A stretch of 64,000 nt of DNA from Mesostigma viride (taxonomy: Eukaryota > Streptophyta > Mesostigmatophyceae > Mesostigmatales > Mesostigmataceae), in NCBI GenBank assembly GCA_009746045.1, contig RPFO01001316.1, positions 1-64,000 on the forward strand, written 5' to 3'. The position numbers were made by a program, and so were the translations under genes. Below, one piece after another: positions 41,900 to 53,535 of this stretch (the stretch's first letter is position 1; every line of letters begins with the position of its first letter). Below the pieces are notes generated by a model. It searched no databases. It saw nothing but the letters and a program-made list of their open reading frames with translations, and was not told the origin of the DNA.

Positions 41900-43190
41900 T
41901 TGACTAGTGCGAGACCCAAAGTGGAAATGCCGTGTCTATTCCGGCCTAACATGGCTGATGAAGGCGTTTATGGAATGGTGCGGCTAGGTGCAGGGTTGTG
42001 TTGCCTAACATGGCTGCTGAAGGCGTTCATGGGTGCGGCTAGGTGCAAGGTCGCGTTGCCTAATCGCAACCTTTCTAAATTTTTCGCTCGTTGGACCAAC
42101 GGTCTACCAGGTAACGGTTAAGAGAGGTAGGGCGCGAAGTTGAAAGTTTGGAACGGCACTGTCGTCATGCGGCTATTTCACGGCACCATAACGGCCTTTA
42201 TTTCAGTTATGTTCAGTTCAGTTTATTCCCACGCCGGTTCCCTAGCCTTGCCCGTACCGGCTTCGGAATAAACGGATGCCGGAACCGTATCCTTGTTCCA
42301 ATTTTTAACAGGCAGGTACTACTTATATAAAGCCCGAACTAAGAGCTCTTTTGTAGAATGTTCTCACTGCCTAATTGCTTTAGTGACTTTGCGTTAATAA
42401 TTGTCGGCTGTCAGTCTGTCAGCCAACAATCAGAAATCGTTGTCGCACTTCATAACCTGCTCCAATGGTTGTCCGGCAAAGGCAGGACCAAGCGTTTTCT
42501 AGGGTCTGGCAGGACGGCGGTTTTTTAAATGCCTGTGGCTTTCATTGGTGAATACTAGTTACTGTACCTGTAAATTTATCGGCAGTTTGCGGCTCCGACC
42601 GTTCTAAAAGGCTTTGAGACAAGTAGTAACCAGTGGAAAGGTAAGATGTCATGACAATACGGAAGATCGCTTGGCTGGAATCACTCGAGACATTCCGCCT
42701 GCCGCTGGCTACGGATGTGACCTAGTCGCAATCTTTTTTTTTGCGCAAATTCAAAAAAACGCGTCTGACGTAGCCCTAGCCGTTGTTCGCAGTCAAGTCA
42801 GTGCTGGGGCTAGCGGGCAGTGAGGGCACATACACGCTAGCTCGAGCGATGGGGCAACCGATTTCCATACGTAACCAATGAATGCAACCACCGAATAACA
42901 AGCGCTGTAGGTGTGGCAGCAGGGGTGGCAGCGAGAACCGCACTAGAAGCGGTTCTAGTAGCGACGACATGTGAGTGACATAAGTAACGGAGAATAAACA
43001 GAGCGAGATTCTGGAGCTATCCAAAACCTACAAGGCCGTCATGGACAGGCTGTGATCGAAGAGGAATGGAGCCGGGAAAATGAGCAACTGCGTAGCTGAG
43101 CAAGGATACTTATGAGAATTGCTTGGCAGGTTGCATTGGAAGGCCCATAGACCGCAAAAGCGGCATTCTGAGCAAAAGCTGGTTTCTTAG
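41900..43190. other. CACTA interior, no supported gene
   Basis: Contains a short duplication (TTCCGGCCTAACATGGCTGA and TTGCCTAACATGGCTGCTGA, at about 41939 and 42000). ORFs are short and without motifs. 42160-42610 is AT-rich and non-coding. Confidence 0.4.
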
Positions 43191-43714
43191 TATAGCATGA
43201 ACTCTGAATACTTGATTTCTTGTCCTCTTACATGCGTGGTCAAGTTCATGAAGATGACCATCATGAAGTACCGTCCTTGGGCATTTTTGTGCGTACATGC
43301 CCGTTTGTTGTCAAAGCACGTCCATGCAGACCTGAATCCCATGCAAGCCCCAAGCGTCAATTGCGACTATCTTTGCAAAGGAAAAGCATCTAGACATGTT
43401 CTGATGAAGCCAGTAAGGTCAAATGTTTCATGGTGCTTCCTCATAAGCCACATAGTAGATTAGATACTAACTTGGTTGGTCCATGCGTGAGTATGTGCAT
43501 GTTGTCATCAGTTTGCTACCTACTTTTTAATTACCTTGCCTACTTACTAGCTTTGTTATTGAAGGTATTTTCCTAATTTTGCACTGGAATTCATTCCTTA
43601 CATCACTACTATTCTTTCTCCCCTTTGCAATCGCAACAGGAGGGACGGAATGTTATCTTCTCCGCGGTCATGAGGTTGTCCCTTCTGCGTGGTAAGTGTC
43701 ATAAAGTTGATTAG

Positions 43715-44300
43715 TCCCTTGGTCCCTCACTTGCTCCTTGCTTCCTTGCATGCTTGCTTGCTGAGTTCGATAAACCCCTTGCTTCCTTGCATGCTTGTTT
43801 CCGTCTTTGCGTGCTTGCTTGCTTCTTTGCGTGGTTGCTTTCTTCCTTGATTAGGCCCTTGCTTGGTTGTTTAGCCGCTTGCTGAATTTGATTAGTTCCT
43901 TGCTTTATTCCCTTGCTTCCTTGCATGCGTGCTTCCTGAATGTAATTAGTCCCTTGCTTCCTTTCTTAGTCCCATGCTTCCTTTGTAAGCCACTCTTCCT
44001 CGCATGCTTGCTGAATTTAATTAATGCCTTGCTTCCTTTGATATGACCTTGCCTACTTGGTTAGGCCGTTCCTTCCCTGCATGCTTGACCACTTGCTGAA
44101 TGGAATCAGTCCCCTGATTCCTTTGTTAGGCCCTTGCTTCCTTTGTTAGCCCCTCTTCCTTGCATGCTTGCAATTGCTTGCTTGCTGAATCTAATCAGTC
44201 CCTTGCTTCCTTTGTTAGGCCCTTGCTTCCTTATTTAGCCACTCTCGTCCTTGCGCGCATGTACGCTTGCTTGCTGAATTCAATTAGTCCCTTGCCCTGA
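43715..44300 (+). repeat. CTTGCTTCC / TGCATGCTTGC degenerate minisatellite
   Basis: About 585 bp of CCCTTGCTTCCTT, TTGCATGCTTGC, GCTGAATTTAATTAGTCCCT and related words in a higher-order unit of roughly 60-90 bp. It lies in the presumed last intron of the CACTA-borne gene. Confidence 0.85.
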
Positions 44301-44303
44301 AGA

Positions 44304-44521
44304 AATTTAGTCTAGTTACCCTGGAGCTTCACAGTTAATAAACGTGTTTTCCCTTTTTCAATGCATCGGTCATATGCAATGTCGTGGTTTCTTGGTCTTG
44401 CACATCTCAATAATGGCGGTGCTAGGCTTTCACTTGGGTCACCCTTTCAATGTTTTGTACCAGTCAGAAGTATCTTTTTTTATGCCGAGCATGATGTTGT
44501 TTGCTATGCCTTTGGTCTGGT
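44304..44521 (+). repeat. Segment also present at the right edge of the window
   Basis: TTTAGTCTAGTT, GGTGCTAGGCTTTCACTTGG, GTCACCCTTTC and TTTGCTATGCCTTTGGTCTG also occur at 63894-64000, the copy there lacking an internal 60-bp block. It marks a second CACTA-related copy starting at the window edge. Confidence 0.85.
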
Positions 44522-44879
44522 TAGGTGTACATGTGCACATGCTGCAGCCCAGCGTTTCTAATCATGGTCCTGTTTAATGCCTTTTTTCCCCCTTCCTGGT
44601 TTATGCGTGCAGGTAAATGTGCAACGAAGCACAGTTTGGCAGAGTATATGAAGAACCAAATGATCTACAAGATCTGCCAAACGATGAAGAAACAATCCTC
44701 TTTTTGTTGTGATTTATTTTTTGCCTATGAATAAAAGATTTTTTAAATAATATTTATCAATGTAATAAATGCACTGATTGTGAGTCATGCCCCTGTTGTA
44801 ATCATCTTGTATTGTCGTATTTCTGACGGTCCCTGATAACACCATTTTTTTGTCCCAGAATGGCTGGAGAATTCGCCTG

Positions 44880-45215
44880 TGCATGTTCTTGATTTTCTTG
44901 AGATTCTACTCGTTTTTTTGTCCTGAGATTGTCCTGAGATTTTGTCCTGAGATTTTGTCCTGAGATTTTCACTACAAAGTCAAAATCTCAAGACCTGAGT
45001 TTTTCACCAGAATCTCAGGACCCGAGGTGTGCACTTACCAGATTTTGTGAAGACGAAATATCAGGATTATCTCAGGACAATCTCAGGAAAACTCAGGATT
45101 AATCTCAGGACAATCTCAAGATATTCTCAGGACATCTCAGGATTTCTCAGGATTTCTCAAGATTTGTCAAAAAAAAACTCAGGAGAATCTCAAGAGATCT
45201 CAGGACGAATTTTTT
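44880..45215. repeat. Right subterminal CTCAGGA/TCCTGAG array
   Basis: About 25 motif copies. TGTCCTGAGATTT units dominate at 44915-44970, and ATCTCAGGACA / TCTCAGGATT at 45060-45200. This mirrors the left array with inverted orientation bias. Confidence 0.92.
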
Positions 45216-45229
45216 CCGACTTCCTAGTG

Positions 45230-45944
45230 CTGCTGGTAATTCCAGCAGCGGAGCCAATCATGTCGACTAAGAAGTCCGCAGCTGATGCGGAAACTGTGCT
45301 AAGGTCAATAGATTAATTTGGATTCCATGAGACTGCGCTGGTAGTCAGTCAGCGGCCCACCGCCTACTAGGGCGCTGCATGGCGCTGCCTTCGGCTTGGT
45401 GCGCGGCCCTTTTTTGTTATGGGCCAGCGAGGGATATAAGGGTGACGCGCGGCCGGCTAATTTCTTGCGTTCCGGAAGAAAATATATTTGCAAAATTCCC
45501 ACAAAAGGAACCGAGTATCGGAAAGGCGTCTCGGCTGACAGTGGCAGTGCCTGGCCTTGTCGTCTCTCCCTGCTCAGCACCCGGCAGGTAGCGGTTCAAA
45601 CCCTGGTGGCGTCGGAATGCGAATTTTCTGGGTTTTTATCCGGAATAATATTTTGCTGAGGCGGTTCCCGGATTCGCTAACCTTTTATTGTCGGGCCCCT
45701 TAGGGGGTTATTATAGCCTTGTGCGGGCTGAGTCGCCATGAAGGAGATGTTGCGACACGCCCCACTTTGTGGTCTTTTTATGGAAGCGGCTACCCTCGAG
45801 GCTGCTCGGAAGAGAGGGGGGGGGGGGGGTCTTCTCCTTTTCTTTGTTCACTGTTATTGGGGCAACAGTGATCCTATCAAGTTTTGTTTCCTGAGCGGCG
45901 ACAGTGCGGGGGAGGAGGGCAATGGCGCCAGGGACTGGGGTGGA
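45230..45944. other. Right flank of the CACTA element, no supported gene
   Basis: It starts with an inverted repeat CTGCTGGTAATTCCAGCAG. A G run at 45817-45828 and short ORFs have no recognisable product. Confidence 0.4.
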
Positions 45945-46660
45945 TCGGGGGGCTCTTGCTCCTGCATGCGAGGGAGACGAGATGACTACTTAAACCTGCC
46001 TTTGGCAGCGGCTCTACTCATTGTTTTCAATCAAATGCTGGTTTTCTTGGGAGCTCAAGTGTCATAATCGGATTTCTCTGAAAATAGTTTATTAAACAGC
46101 ATGCGGGAAAGAAAGGGCCGCCACAACCTTGTGGCTGTACATGCAGAAAGGCTTGTTAGACGAATGGGGACGGCTTGTTGTTTACCGGGGAATCCTACTG
46201 GCAATTAGCTTTGCCTTTTGTAAGTCAGGCGCCGTTTGTTTGAACAGCCGGCCATGCGTTGAATGCTGACGGAACTTGCGTCAAAAAGCTGTAATAAAAT
46301 CTGATGTAACCAGCACTCACCAATTGATTGGTGTGCTGCTTGGTTGGGTAGTGTGTTCAGGGTTGCATTCGAAGAGTACACATGCCCTGACAGCTCAGAC
46401 GTGTGACAGATGAGCTGGCTGGCTGAATTATTTCAGCGTTAGGATATTTCTGGTTTTGCCGTTTTCCATTTTGACGGTAGGCTTGATAAGCATGGTCGGC
46501 GGGTTGTGACCCGTAATTGTTTCTTCCCACCCATCCCACCCTTGGGGGGCTCTTGCTCCTGCATGCGAGGGAGACGAGATGACTACTTAAACCTGCCTTT
46601 GGCAGGGGCTCTACTCATTGTTTTCAATCAAATGCTGGTTTTCTTGGGAGCTCAAGTGTC
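45945..46660 (+). repeat. Repeat Y copy 2 between two direct copies of repeat X
   Basis: Repeat X (about 118 bp, GGGGGGCTCTTGCTCCTGCA to GAGCTCAAGTGTCA) occurs at 45945-46065 and 46544-46660, differing at a few bases. Repeat Y copy 2 (46066-46525) lies between them. Y copy 1 at 39469 lacks X, so Y moves or duplicates independently. X-Y-X could be an insertion into X with a long duplication, or unequal exchange. Confidence 0.85.
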
Positions 46661-48411
46661 ACAAGTAGAATCTCTACAAGCCAAGTAGCTTAGTAGAATA
46701 ATATTGCTTGCCAGGCAATATTAACTCCCTCCCCTGAGGACAAGCAGCGGTTCCTCTCTCGTCGCAAGAGGTTGCACGACCTCACCTGGTGTCCAAAAAC
46801 CGAATGTCCTCATTTGAGGACATAGCCCTCGTTTGAGACGGGGGGGGGTCAGGGGCGCGGTTTTGGCGCCAAAGTTGGTCCTGCGGATCCCTGGTGGGTT
46901 TTGGCGCGAAACTGGGATAGGTACTGAGCGCGCCAAGCCCCTGGGGTTGACAGGGGCCGACCGTACCAGGAAAATACGAGGCGAGGAAAAGTACCTACAA
47001 CAGCAAGAACGTTGAGTGAATATAATCGAGTATTTTGTCGAGTGACGGCTATGGGGTCGTGCCAGTTCTGAGGCTTGCCTGAACGTTATAGGCCATTATT
47101 TTGCCCCAAATGAAGACAGAACTTTAGATCATCATCTAGTAATTTCGAAGATGCTGCTTTTGACGTGCAGGTGCTATGTGTATGTCGAAAATATTGTTCA
47201 TGAACGGATTTTGGCATCGTTGAAGAAAATCTGGAAGCTACGTAGATGGCATGACAGGTCAGTATGCAGCTCGGTTTTACAATTTCTTTTTCCGCCCAGG
47301 AGCTGCGGATATCGCGAGTATGGATTATGGTACGCTTCTGGGCTAATGGGCGACCCGGGCAGCAGAGGGACCTGGGCAGTTAGATGGGTCAAAGAGTCTC
47401 CATTTTTTCGTCGTGATACCGCAGTCACGCCTGGCAAAAACCACGGCAATTAGCGCGAGCCATATTTTATTTTTGCCGCAAGGCTGGGTGCTTCCCGCGC
47501 ATCACCGTCCTTTAATATATATTTCTTGAGCTGTCCCGCGCAGCTGGCGGCCTGGACGCACGTCAAGAACAAGGTTCCGGATGTCACCCGCAACCGCATC
47601 ATTCTAAATAAGCGTGTCAAGAGTATCGAGTCTTATAACTCCCGCAGACTTTATGATTCCGGTTGTTTTCAATGCCCAACGTTATGGTTGTGATTACGGC
47701 TATGTCCGGGGAAGCTTGCTGGGCAATGCTTTCTTTTCCCGTGGTGTCACTGAAAAGGTAAACGGCCTTGAGTTGTCAAAACAGCAGCAAGTAGAAGTCA
47801 CTGTGCTATTGCAATGTGGTAGTTTGATTTAACACATATGTATACTGCCTTGTTGCTGAAAGCTTTTTCAAGGCTTGCTGGGATGTTGCCCATATGTTTC
47901 TAACGCTTAAACTCATGTCCAAGTGAACTAGACTGGCTTGGAAACTTGAGCTTGTCATGCTTACATTGTGCTTCAGTATTGCTATTTGTGCCTCTTTGCA
48001 GTATCTGCTTCATATATAATTGAAGGCCTCAGCATCATTGTCGAGCACCGTGGTGGCAGCCAAGCCTCCAATAACGATCATTGACCTAACCTTGGCAAGT
48101 ATTTGCTTCATATTTCACTCTTTGGACTGAGCTAGCTTTACACCTGCTATTTGGCCTGCACCATGGTCCCTGGCTGCCAGTTACATTTTGTGCCCCCCCC
48201 CGGCAGGCTGCAGGGTCTAGGATAGCAAGGGTGTAACGTAGACATGTTGTGGGCACCCTGGGTGCATTTTCAGGACCAGCCATGACTTGGCTCTGCCTTC
48301 TTTCTTGGCATATTGTTGACTTGAGTGCTTGTTGGTCACTCGCGTAGCGACCCCCCTGCATATTCATAAATCGTACATAATTATACAATGAGCATATTTC
48401 ATGGATGGATG
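46661..48411. other. Mostly non-coding stretch with one possible exon
   Basis: A possible plus-strand exon after CCGCGCAG (47544) reads AAWTHVKNKVPDVTRNRIIL then NKRVKSIESYN, before running into a stop at 47694. No partner exons could be linked, so support is weak. Hairpins occur at 46702-46722 (TATTGCTTGCCAGGCAATA) and 46804-46830 (ATGTCCTC/GAGGACAT). Otherwise nothing is recognised. Confidence 0.35.
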
Positions 48412-50118
48412 TTAACCCCTAAATGGTCTGGCTGCCGATTTTCCGCCTAAAACTGAGTTACAGCCGACACGTCGGCCCCTTCTCGGGGGACCAAATGCCG
48501 CGAAAACTATTGAGAATTAGGAAAAGTTTAGCTGAGAAGATCGAAAGTTTATAATTTTCCTCACAGCATGGTACTAGGGTTTGCATACTTCTGACAAAGT
48601 TATAGAGGTGTTCTGGTCGGTCAAAGTACAAGGGGTCAGGGTACTTTTTCGCGTACAACGTGCATTCCGGAAAACGACGACCTGGCCATGGCGGCTTGCG
48701 CCCACGCATGGCATTTACGTTTGCGTTCGAATTTTCTGGCCAAACTTAAGATATTGATTTTATACGTCCTAAAGATGATACAGGCCAATTTTTGGTTCGC
48801 GGGAATGCCATTTGATAGGTTTCGGCAGCGTTCTTGCTGGAAAAAACTGCGATCAGGCCGGACGATAGAAACGTTGACAGCAATACCTTTCCGGCGTATT
48901 TTAAAGGATATATTGGTTTCTTTGTACTTTTTTTGATACATAGTAGTCGTAAACGTGCAAGGGTGGCCAGAAATCGCCGAATCCAGCGACCATGCTGCAC
49001 AACTTTGGTGTGCCGAAATGCCCCATTTTGCGGCCACCGCCTGGGCCAAGGTAACGCCATCCATGCCTGGTAAAGCTTAAGCATCGTTTTCCTATCGATG
49101 TTTGACGTTTATATATACGTTCTAGCTTGTGTAGCACATTCTTTTTGCATTATTCATGCTCTTTCTTGACCCTGGCCTGGCCCCTTTCTAAAACACCCTT
49201 CTTAGATGCTTCCATCAGTCAGTTGACCTGCCACAGGGTGATGGTGATAAGTTTTAGAGGCTGTATGGGTTTGAATACCTCCATATATGTTTGTTATACA
49301 TTTCCCACACACATATTGCATGAGTGTGAGGCAGTTGGCTGGTCTCTGTGGCATCATCAAGCATGTAACCGGTGAGTAGAAGCTTCCCATTGTCAGCATG
49401 TGACACCAGGTGTGCTGGCCATCACCTGGCAAGCTATAGCAGCTTAGGCCTAGTTTATCCTTGCTAGGGCAAGCTGAAATAGGCTTAAAATCACTAGTTT
49501 GTTGGTGGCTGCCTCCTAGAATGCATGCCTTGCGTAGGGTATCCGTACCACGTTACCTACGTGCATGGACAAGGTGGCACCTGCACATAGGTGCCATGTA
49601 AGGGCAGTGTGATGATGCAGTTATGTTTCCCCATCATTGTGGAAGGGAAATGTATTGTGTGGCATGGTTGGGGGCCATATTAGTAGGTATTAGTAGGTAG
49701 TATGCCCACTCCTACCCCCTTGGTTGCTTTTTACCAACGGTACCCCTATGGGCTGTACTGGGTGTAACTGCTGGTATACCCACCCAAATGATGACCCCAA
49801 TGGCTCAAACTGTTCAGCAACTAATTTTTTATCATCCCTGAAGTGGTAGGTGCCTAGCTCTTACAACATAATTCAAAATGCACATTCTACCAAAAATGAA
49901 AACGCTCGTCTTGACCCCCCTGACTTTGACGGCAGTTATACATGGCCTAACCTGCATATATGTAAGGTTGTGATATACCAACCCGAAGGGCAACTCATGG
50001 ACATGCTTGGCCCCCAAGGACAGCCATTGGATATGTGTGGGTTGGATGGCATCTGGTTTGCAAAATTGTGAAGTTACAGCCGATGCATCGGCAGTATTTC
50101 TGCCCATTTAGGGGTTAA
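48412..50118. mobile_element. piggyBac-like non-autonomous element in TTAA
   Basis: TTAA at 48412-48415 and 50115-50118 flanks inverted ends CCCCTAAATGG (48416-48426) and CCATTTAGGGG (50104-50114), followed by imperfect inner repeats containing GTTACAGCCGA on both sides (48459 and 50073, inverted). The 1.7-kb interior encodes no transposase; overlapping short ORFs at 48636-49084 have no motif. TTAA target and CCC-type ends are the piggyBac signature. Confidence 0.82.
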
Positions 50119-50233
50119 GCATTGCTACTCTTGAACATATCATAAATGAACATGGTTCCATGCCGTACCCATGGATATGTTGAAATGTGTGATTATTACA
50201 AATGCGGGTATCCATGCTTAAAAGTGTCCTCAT

Positions 50234-50434
50234 ATGTCAGAGGACATTTTCTTGGTGATTAGACAGTGGACGCTGGACGACGACCTGACCCCTGCTCAGC
50301 AGCAGCAGCGACGCGACCTGTGGCCTGAATACCTCCGCCACATGCAGGACCCCCAGAAGCCCAAGAGTGTACTGGAGGGGCGGGGACCTGATGATCAACC
50401 ACAAGATATGGACGCCCCCTGCGGGCTAGAATAG
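50234..50434 (+). pseudogene. LINE ORF1 C-terminal fragment
   Basis: 66 residues with RQWTLDDDLTPAQQQQRRDL followed by WPEYLRHMQDPQKPKSVLEG and a stop. It matches the tail of the ORF1 remnant at 16523-16711 (DDDLTLAQQQRRREL). The rest of ORF1 is absent. The sequence just before starts near the piggyBac-like element, so the fragment is truncated at both ends. Confidence 0.7.
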
Positions 50435-51771
50435 CCTGTAATCATTGGTAGCACGGCCGCCATGGCAGCCATGCCTAGAATGTTTGCCTAGCCGTGCCAC
50501 CATACCTAGTCACGTGCACCGCTAACGCACAGTACACAACCAGCCTTAGCCGTTAGCCCTTGTACAGCCATGCTACGTCCTGGCTATGCTCAGATTCAGT
50601 GACTTGCCCACGCTCCTTGTTATGATATGCTCACAACATGCCGGTGTTAAAATTGACTTCGAATTTTATTAAAAGAAATAATAGATGAAATAGAAAATAA
50701 AAATGAAGAAAAAAATATTAATTTTTCTACTAAATTAACATTGATAATTTACGGTAATCAGGTTACAAACTCAGAGCCAAGCCCCCAGCTTAATTTACCA
50801 GCGCAACCATAGCAATTGCCAGCATAGCAGCAACAACCGTTGGACCGCCGCAACACAATGCTGGCTTTTGGATCATCATCGTCTGTCAGGCGGCTAGGCT
50901 AGCCTGCGGCGCTAGGCACCGGCGCAAGCCTGGGAACGCATCTCCGTTACACATCTCCGTTACAACACACCAGCCGAGTACCGACCAATCGACGCACACC
51001 AGTATCTCGCCACTTGTCACACCAGCCGGCAGTACCCAGAATCCTACATAGTCCGCACCTCAGTACCGGACCAGTGCTGCACAGCCAAAGTCTAGGGCGT
51101 AACTCACGAGGCATAACGCACACAGCGTAACTTAAATCATCGTAGGTCACACAAGCCAAAATTCAGCCGAACCTCAAAACGGCTAAGTCCCAATGCACCG
51201 AATTAACCCGAATGCCTCGAACTACAAAATGGCTAAGTACCGGCACACAATAATCAATTATTCTCATGTCACTGCGAGCTGAAACCTATAATATAACACC
51301 AGCCGCTTCTTCCCGAGCAGTCACACATCCTACCAATCATTACCTCACTCAGCTCGAGCGTAACCAACAGACACCTCACCAGGAAGCACTAACACAGGAC
51401 GCTATGTACTAGGGGAGTCCGCACCCCTCACTTAATTGGCGCCCATTCACGCCCTGGCAGTACAACCAGCATCTGTCAGTAAGTCAAGTAAGCAAGCGAG
51501 AATACAAGACTGATCAAAAGACCACCCTCGGCTCCAACCACACCCTGAACCCACGGACTTTCACACATCACCAACCACAGTCCCCGCCTCCGATCAATTC
51601 CTCAACCCAGGACCATCCCATTGGGTACGTCCCCACCAAGATAGAGTTATCCAACCGTACTGGGTCATCCTGAGATGGGCTCGATCCAGGGGTCATTCCC
51701 AGCCCACATGTAATGCGTCCCAACGCCTGCCAGCCTGAAAATTCTCATGCCACATGGTCCATTGCCCAGAT
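50435..51771 (-). mobile_element. Probable 3' region/LTR of copia-3
   Basis: This follows the copia-3 RNase H on the minus strand. The reverse complement at about 51446 carries GGGCGCCAATT, a landmark also present downstream of RNase H in the copia fragment (54505). 50650-50760 is an AT-rich run. No ORF is supported and LTR ends are not resolved. Confidence 0.4.
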
Positions 51772-53535
51772 CTATATCAAACCATCCAGCAGTCCTTGCA
51801 GATCCCCGAGAGAGCCCCCCATGACCATCCGTAGGAAGCGATACTGGTCTCGCGCTCCAGCGAACAGCTTGGTCAGCGCATCAGCCGGGTTGAGCTTCCC
51901 AGGTAGATGAAGCACGCTCACTGCGTATGACAGCTCCTTGAGTAGTAGGAAATCCAGACCGCGCGTCCTGGACAGGCTGTTGAGAATGAAACTCACAAGC
52001 GGCTGACTGTCGGTATGCACAGTCGTGGTCAGTACCAAACGAGCATCCAGCCACTTGCCCATCCAGCGCAGAAATTGCTCTAGATACATGGACGCCTTGA
52101 TGCACTCACACACCCCGCGACACTCATTGGTATCCGACCCAACTGCCACCCGGCGACACAACCTTGAGTACCACCCACAGAGCGAACCATTGCCCTTGGG
52201 GTTGGAGAGCACAAACAAGCCACCCATGCGAGCTCTCTTCTTGGTGAGCTCCCTGCCCTCGCCAGACGTGTCAGCAAAGCAATGCAACACAATCGGCTGA
52301 GAAAGAGACAAACCAGAAAGTACGACACCCTGGCTCTCAGCAACATACTGCTTGATAGCAGACGGGGAAACGAGAGCCAGCACCTCATCCACAGTCCTGC
52401 TCAACACCAGCAGGTCAGGCTCACACACCGCTGCCATCCAGCCGAGCTTGCCACGCAATCGGCTCCACAAACCCTTGGCGCACAACTACTCCACATCGCG
52501 CATGAGCTCCTCCCTGTACTTGTCAGGAATACCCAAGTGCATCCGGTGCTTACCTGACACCACCCGCAGGGTTTGCACCACCCCGCAAAACACCCGCGGC
52601 GTCTGCGGCCCCAATTGCTGCAACTCACCCACTGGGAACTGCCGCCCACTGTCAGTATAGAATGCGTGCAAGGCTGACCGCGAAGCAATGACACGCAAGT
52701 CATCCCCATGCAGTTGTACAAACATAGGACCAGACGGCATCCGCGCCACGAACAACGATGGGTCGTAGGGAGATACCTCAAACTCTGCGATCTCACCCAA
52801 CGCACGAATGAGGGCTATCCTCCAAACAATCGACGCGCTCTGCAGACCCTCTATCTATAGCCTTGCACAGACCCATGAACTCAGACGTGACCACCTCCTT
52901 CCAGAACGGCGGCGTCTGCACCACTAGAGGCGGAGTACCCTCCCACACCTCTTGCGCCACCTCCTCGCTATAGAGTTAGGGAATGCTCGCTTGACATCAA
53001 TGGACGCACACACATAGTCCTTGCCTTCGTCCAGAAAGCTGAGAAAAATCATGCTAACCATCCTGAACGTGTCCCATGCCATCCCTGGGGTATAGAGCTC
53101 CTCCTTGGCCAGCGGGCTAGTACCTGCAAACTCTTGCGATACCGGCCTCACGTAGCAGATCTCCACACCTGCCTTCACCTTGTGGGACAGCACCATCTTC
53201 AGCGGAAGCACCCTAGCCCCCTTCGGCACCGTGTCAAGCGGTTCATACACCCCGTAGCCCTGCCACTCCTCAAGTGCCTTACGGAATGCACACCATGCAC
53301 CAGCTCGAGAACCCACTAGGCGTTGACATCTGCAGTACAAGCTCAGGGAATGTGATCGGGGAATGTGCGGCTATGTCCCTCTCAGTGATTCCTATGCTGT
53401 TGGGATGCAGTAATGCAGGCATAACCAGGTCAGCAGCTGGCGGGAGATCAGCGCCCCACGCTACACCCTCCGTACCCGACAGTGCTGCTAGCCTAGCCAC
53501 TGTGCTGCAAATGCGACTGAGAGGCTCAACTGACT
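51772..53535 (-). pseudogene. pol: copia-3: RT-RNase H, broken by stops and frameshifts
   Basis: Minus-strand frames in order: 53500-53280 (LVMPALLHPNSIGITERDIA, the linker seen before RT in copia-2); 53340-52924 (AFRKALEEWQGYGVYEPLDT, EELYTPGMAWDTFRM, ASIDVKRAF); 52800-52486 (MFVQLHGDDLRVIAS, catalytic HGDD); 52485-51772 after a single in-frame TAG (HCFADTSGEGRELTKKRARM, SDTNECRGVCEC, VHTDSQPLVSFI, LNPADALTKLF). The D-E-D triad of RNase H is visible. Frameshifts lie near 52930 and 53290, plus the TAG at 52486. Confidence 0.82.

Larger units (their letters stand above)
43560..44735 (+). pseudogene. Exon remnants of a CACTA-borne plus-strand gene
   Basis: A block after CAACAG at 43639 encodes EGRNVIFSAVMRLSLLR and ends at donor GTAAGT (43691). 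A later block after GTGCAG (44611) reads MCNEAQFGRVYEEPNDLQDL then PNDEETILFLL and a TGA. That last block resembles the short acidic terminal exon of gene A (ASLYEVPDDEMNV) in position and style. The intron between holds the minisatellite. Catalytic exons are missing, so this looks like an internally deleted element. Confidence 0.35.
40182..45229. mobile_element. CACTA-type DNA transposon, 5.05 kb, apparently without intact transposase
   Basis: Perfect 14-bp terminal inverted repeats: CACTAGGAAGTCGG at 40182-40195 and CCGACTTCCTAGTG at 45216-45229. CT precedes the left end and follows the right end, so a 2-bp target duplication is possible. Long subterminal arrays of CTCAGGA/TCCTGAG motifs fill both ends (40195-40600 and 44880-45215), as in En/Spm elements. 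Inside are a minus-strand gene (40781-41839), a CTTGCTTCC minisatellite, and splice-bounded exon remnants on the plus strand near the right end. No Tnp2-like catalytic core was found. Confidence 0.85.

Noticed and set aside
48636-49137. Possible protein in the piggyBac-like element
   Set aside because: Overlapping frames of similar length on the minus strand, no transposase motif and no codon-level signal.
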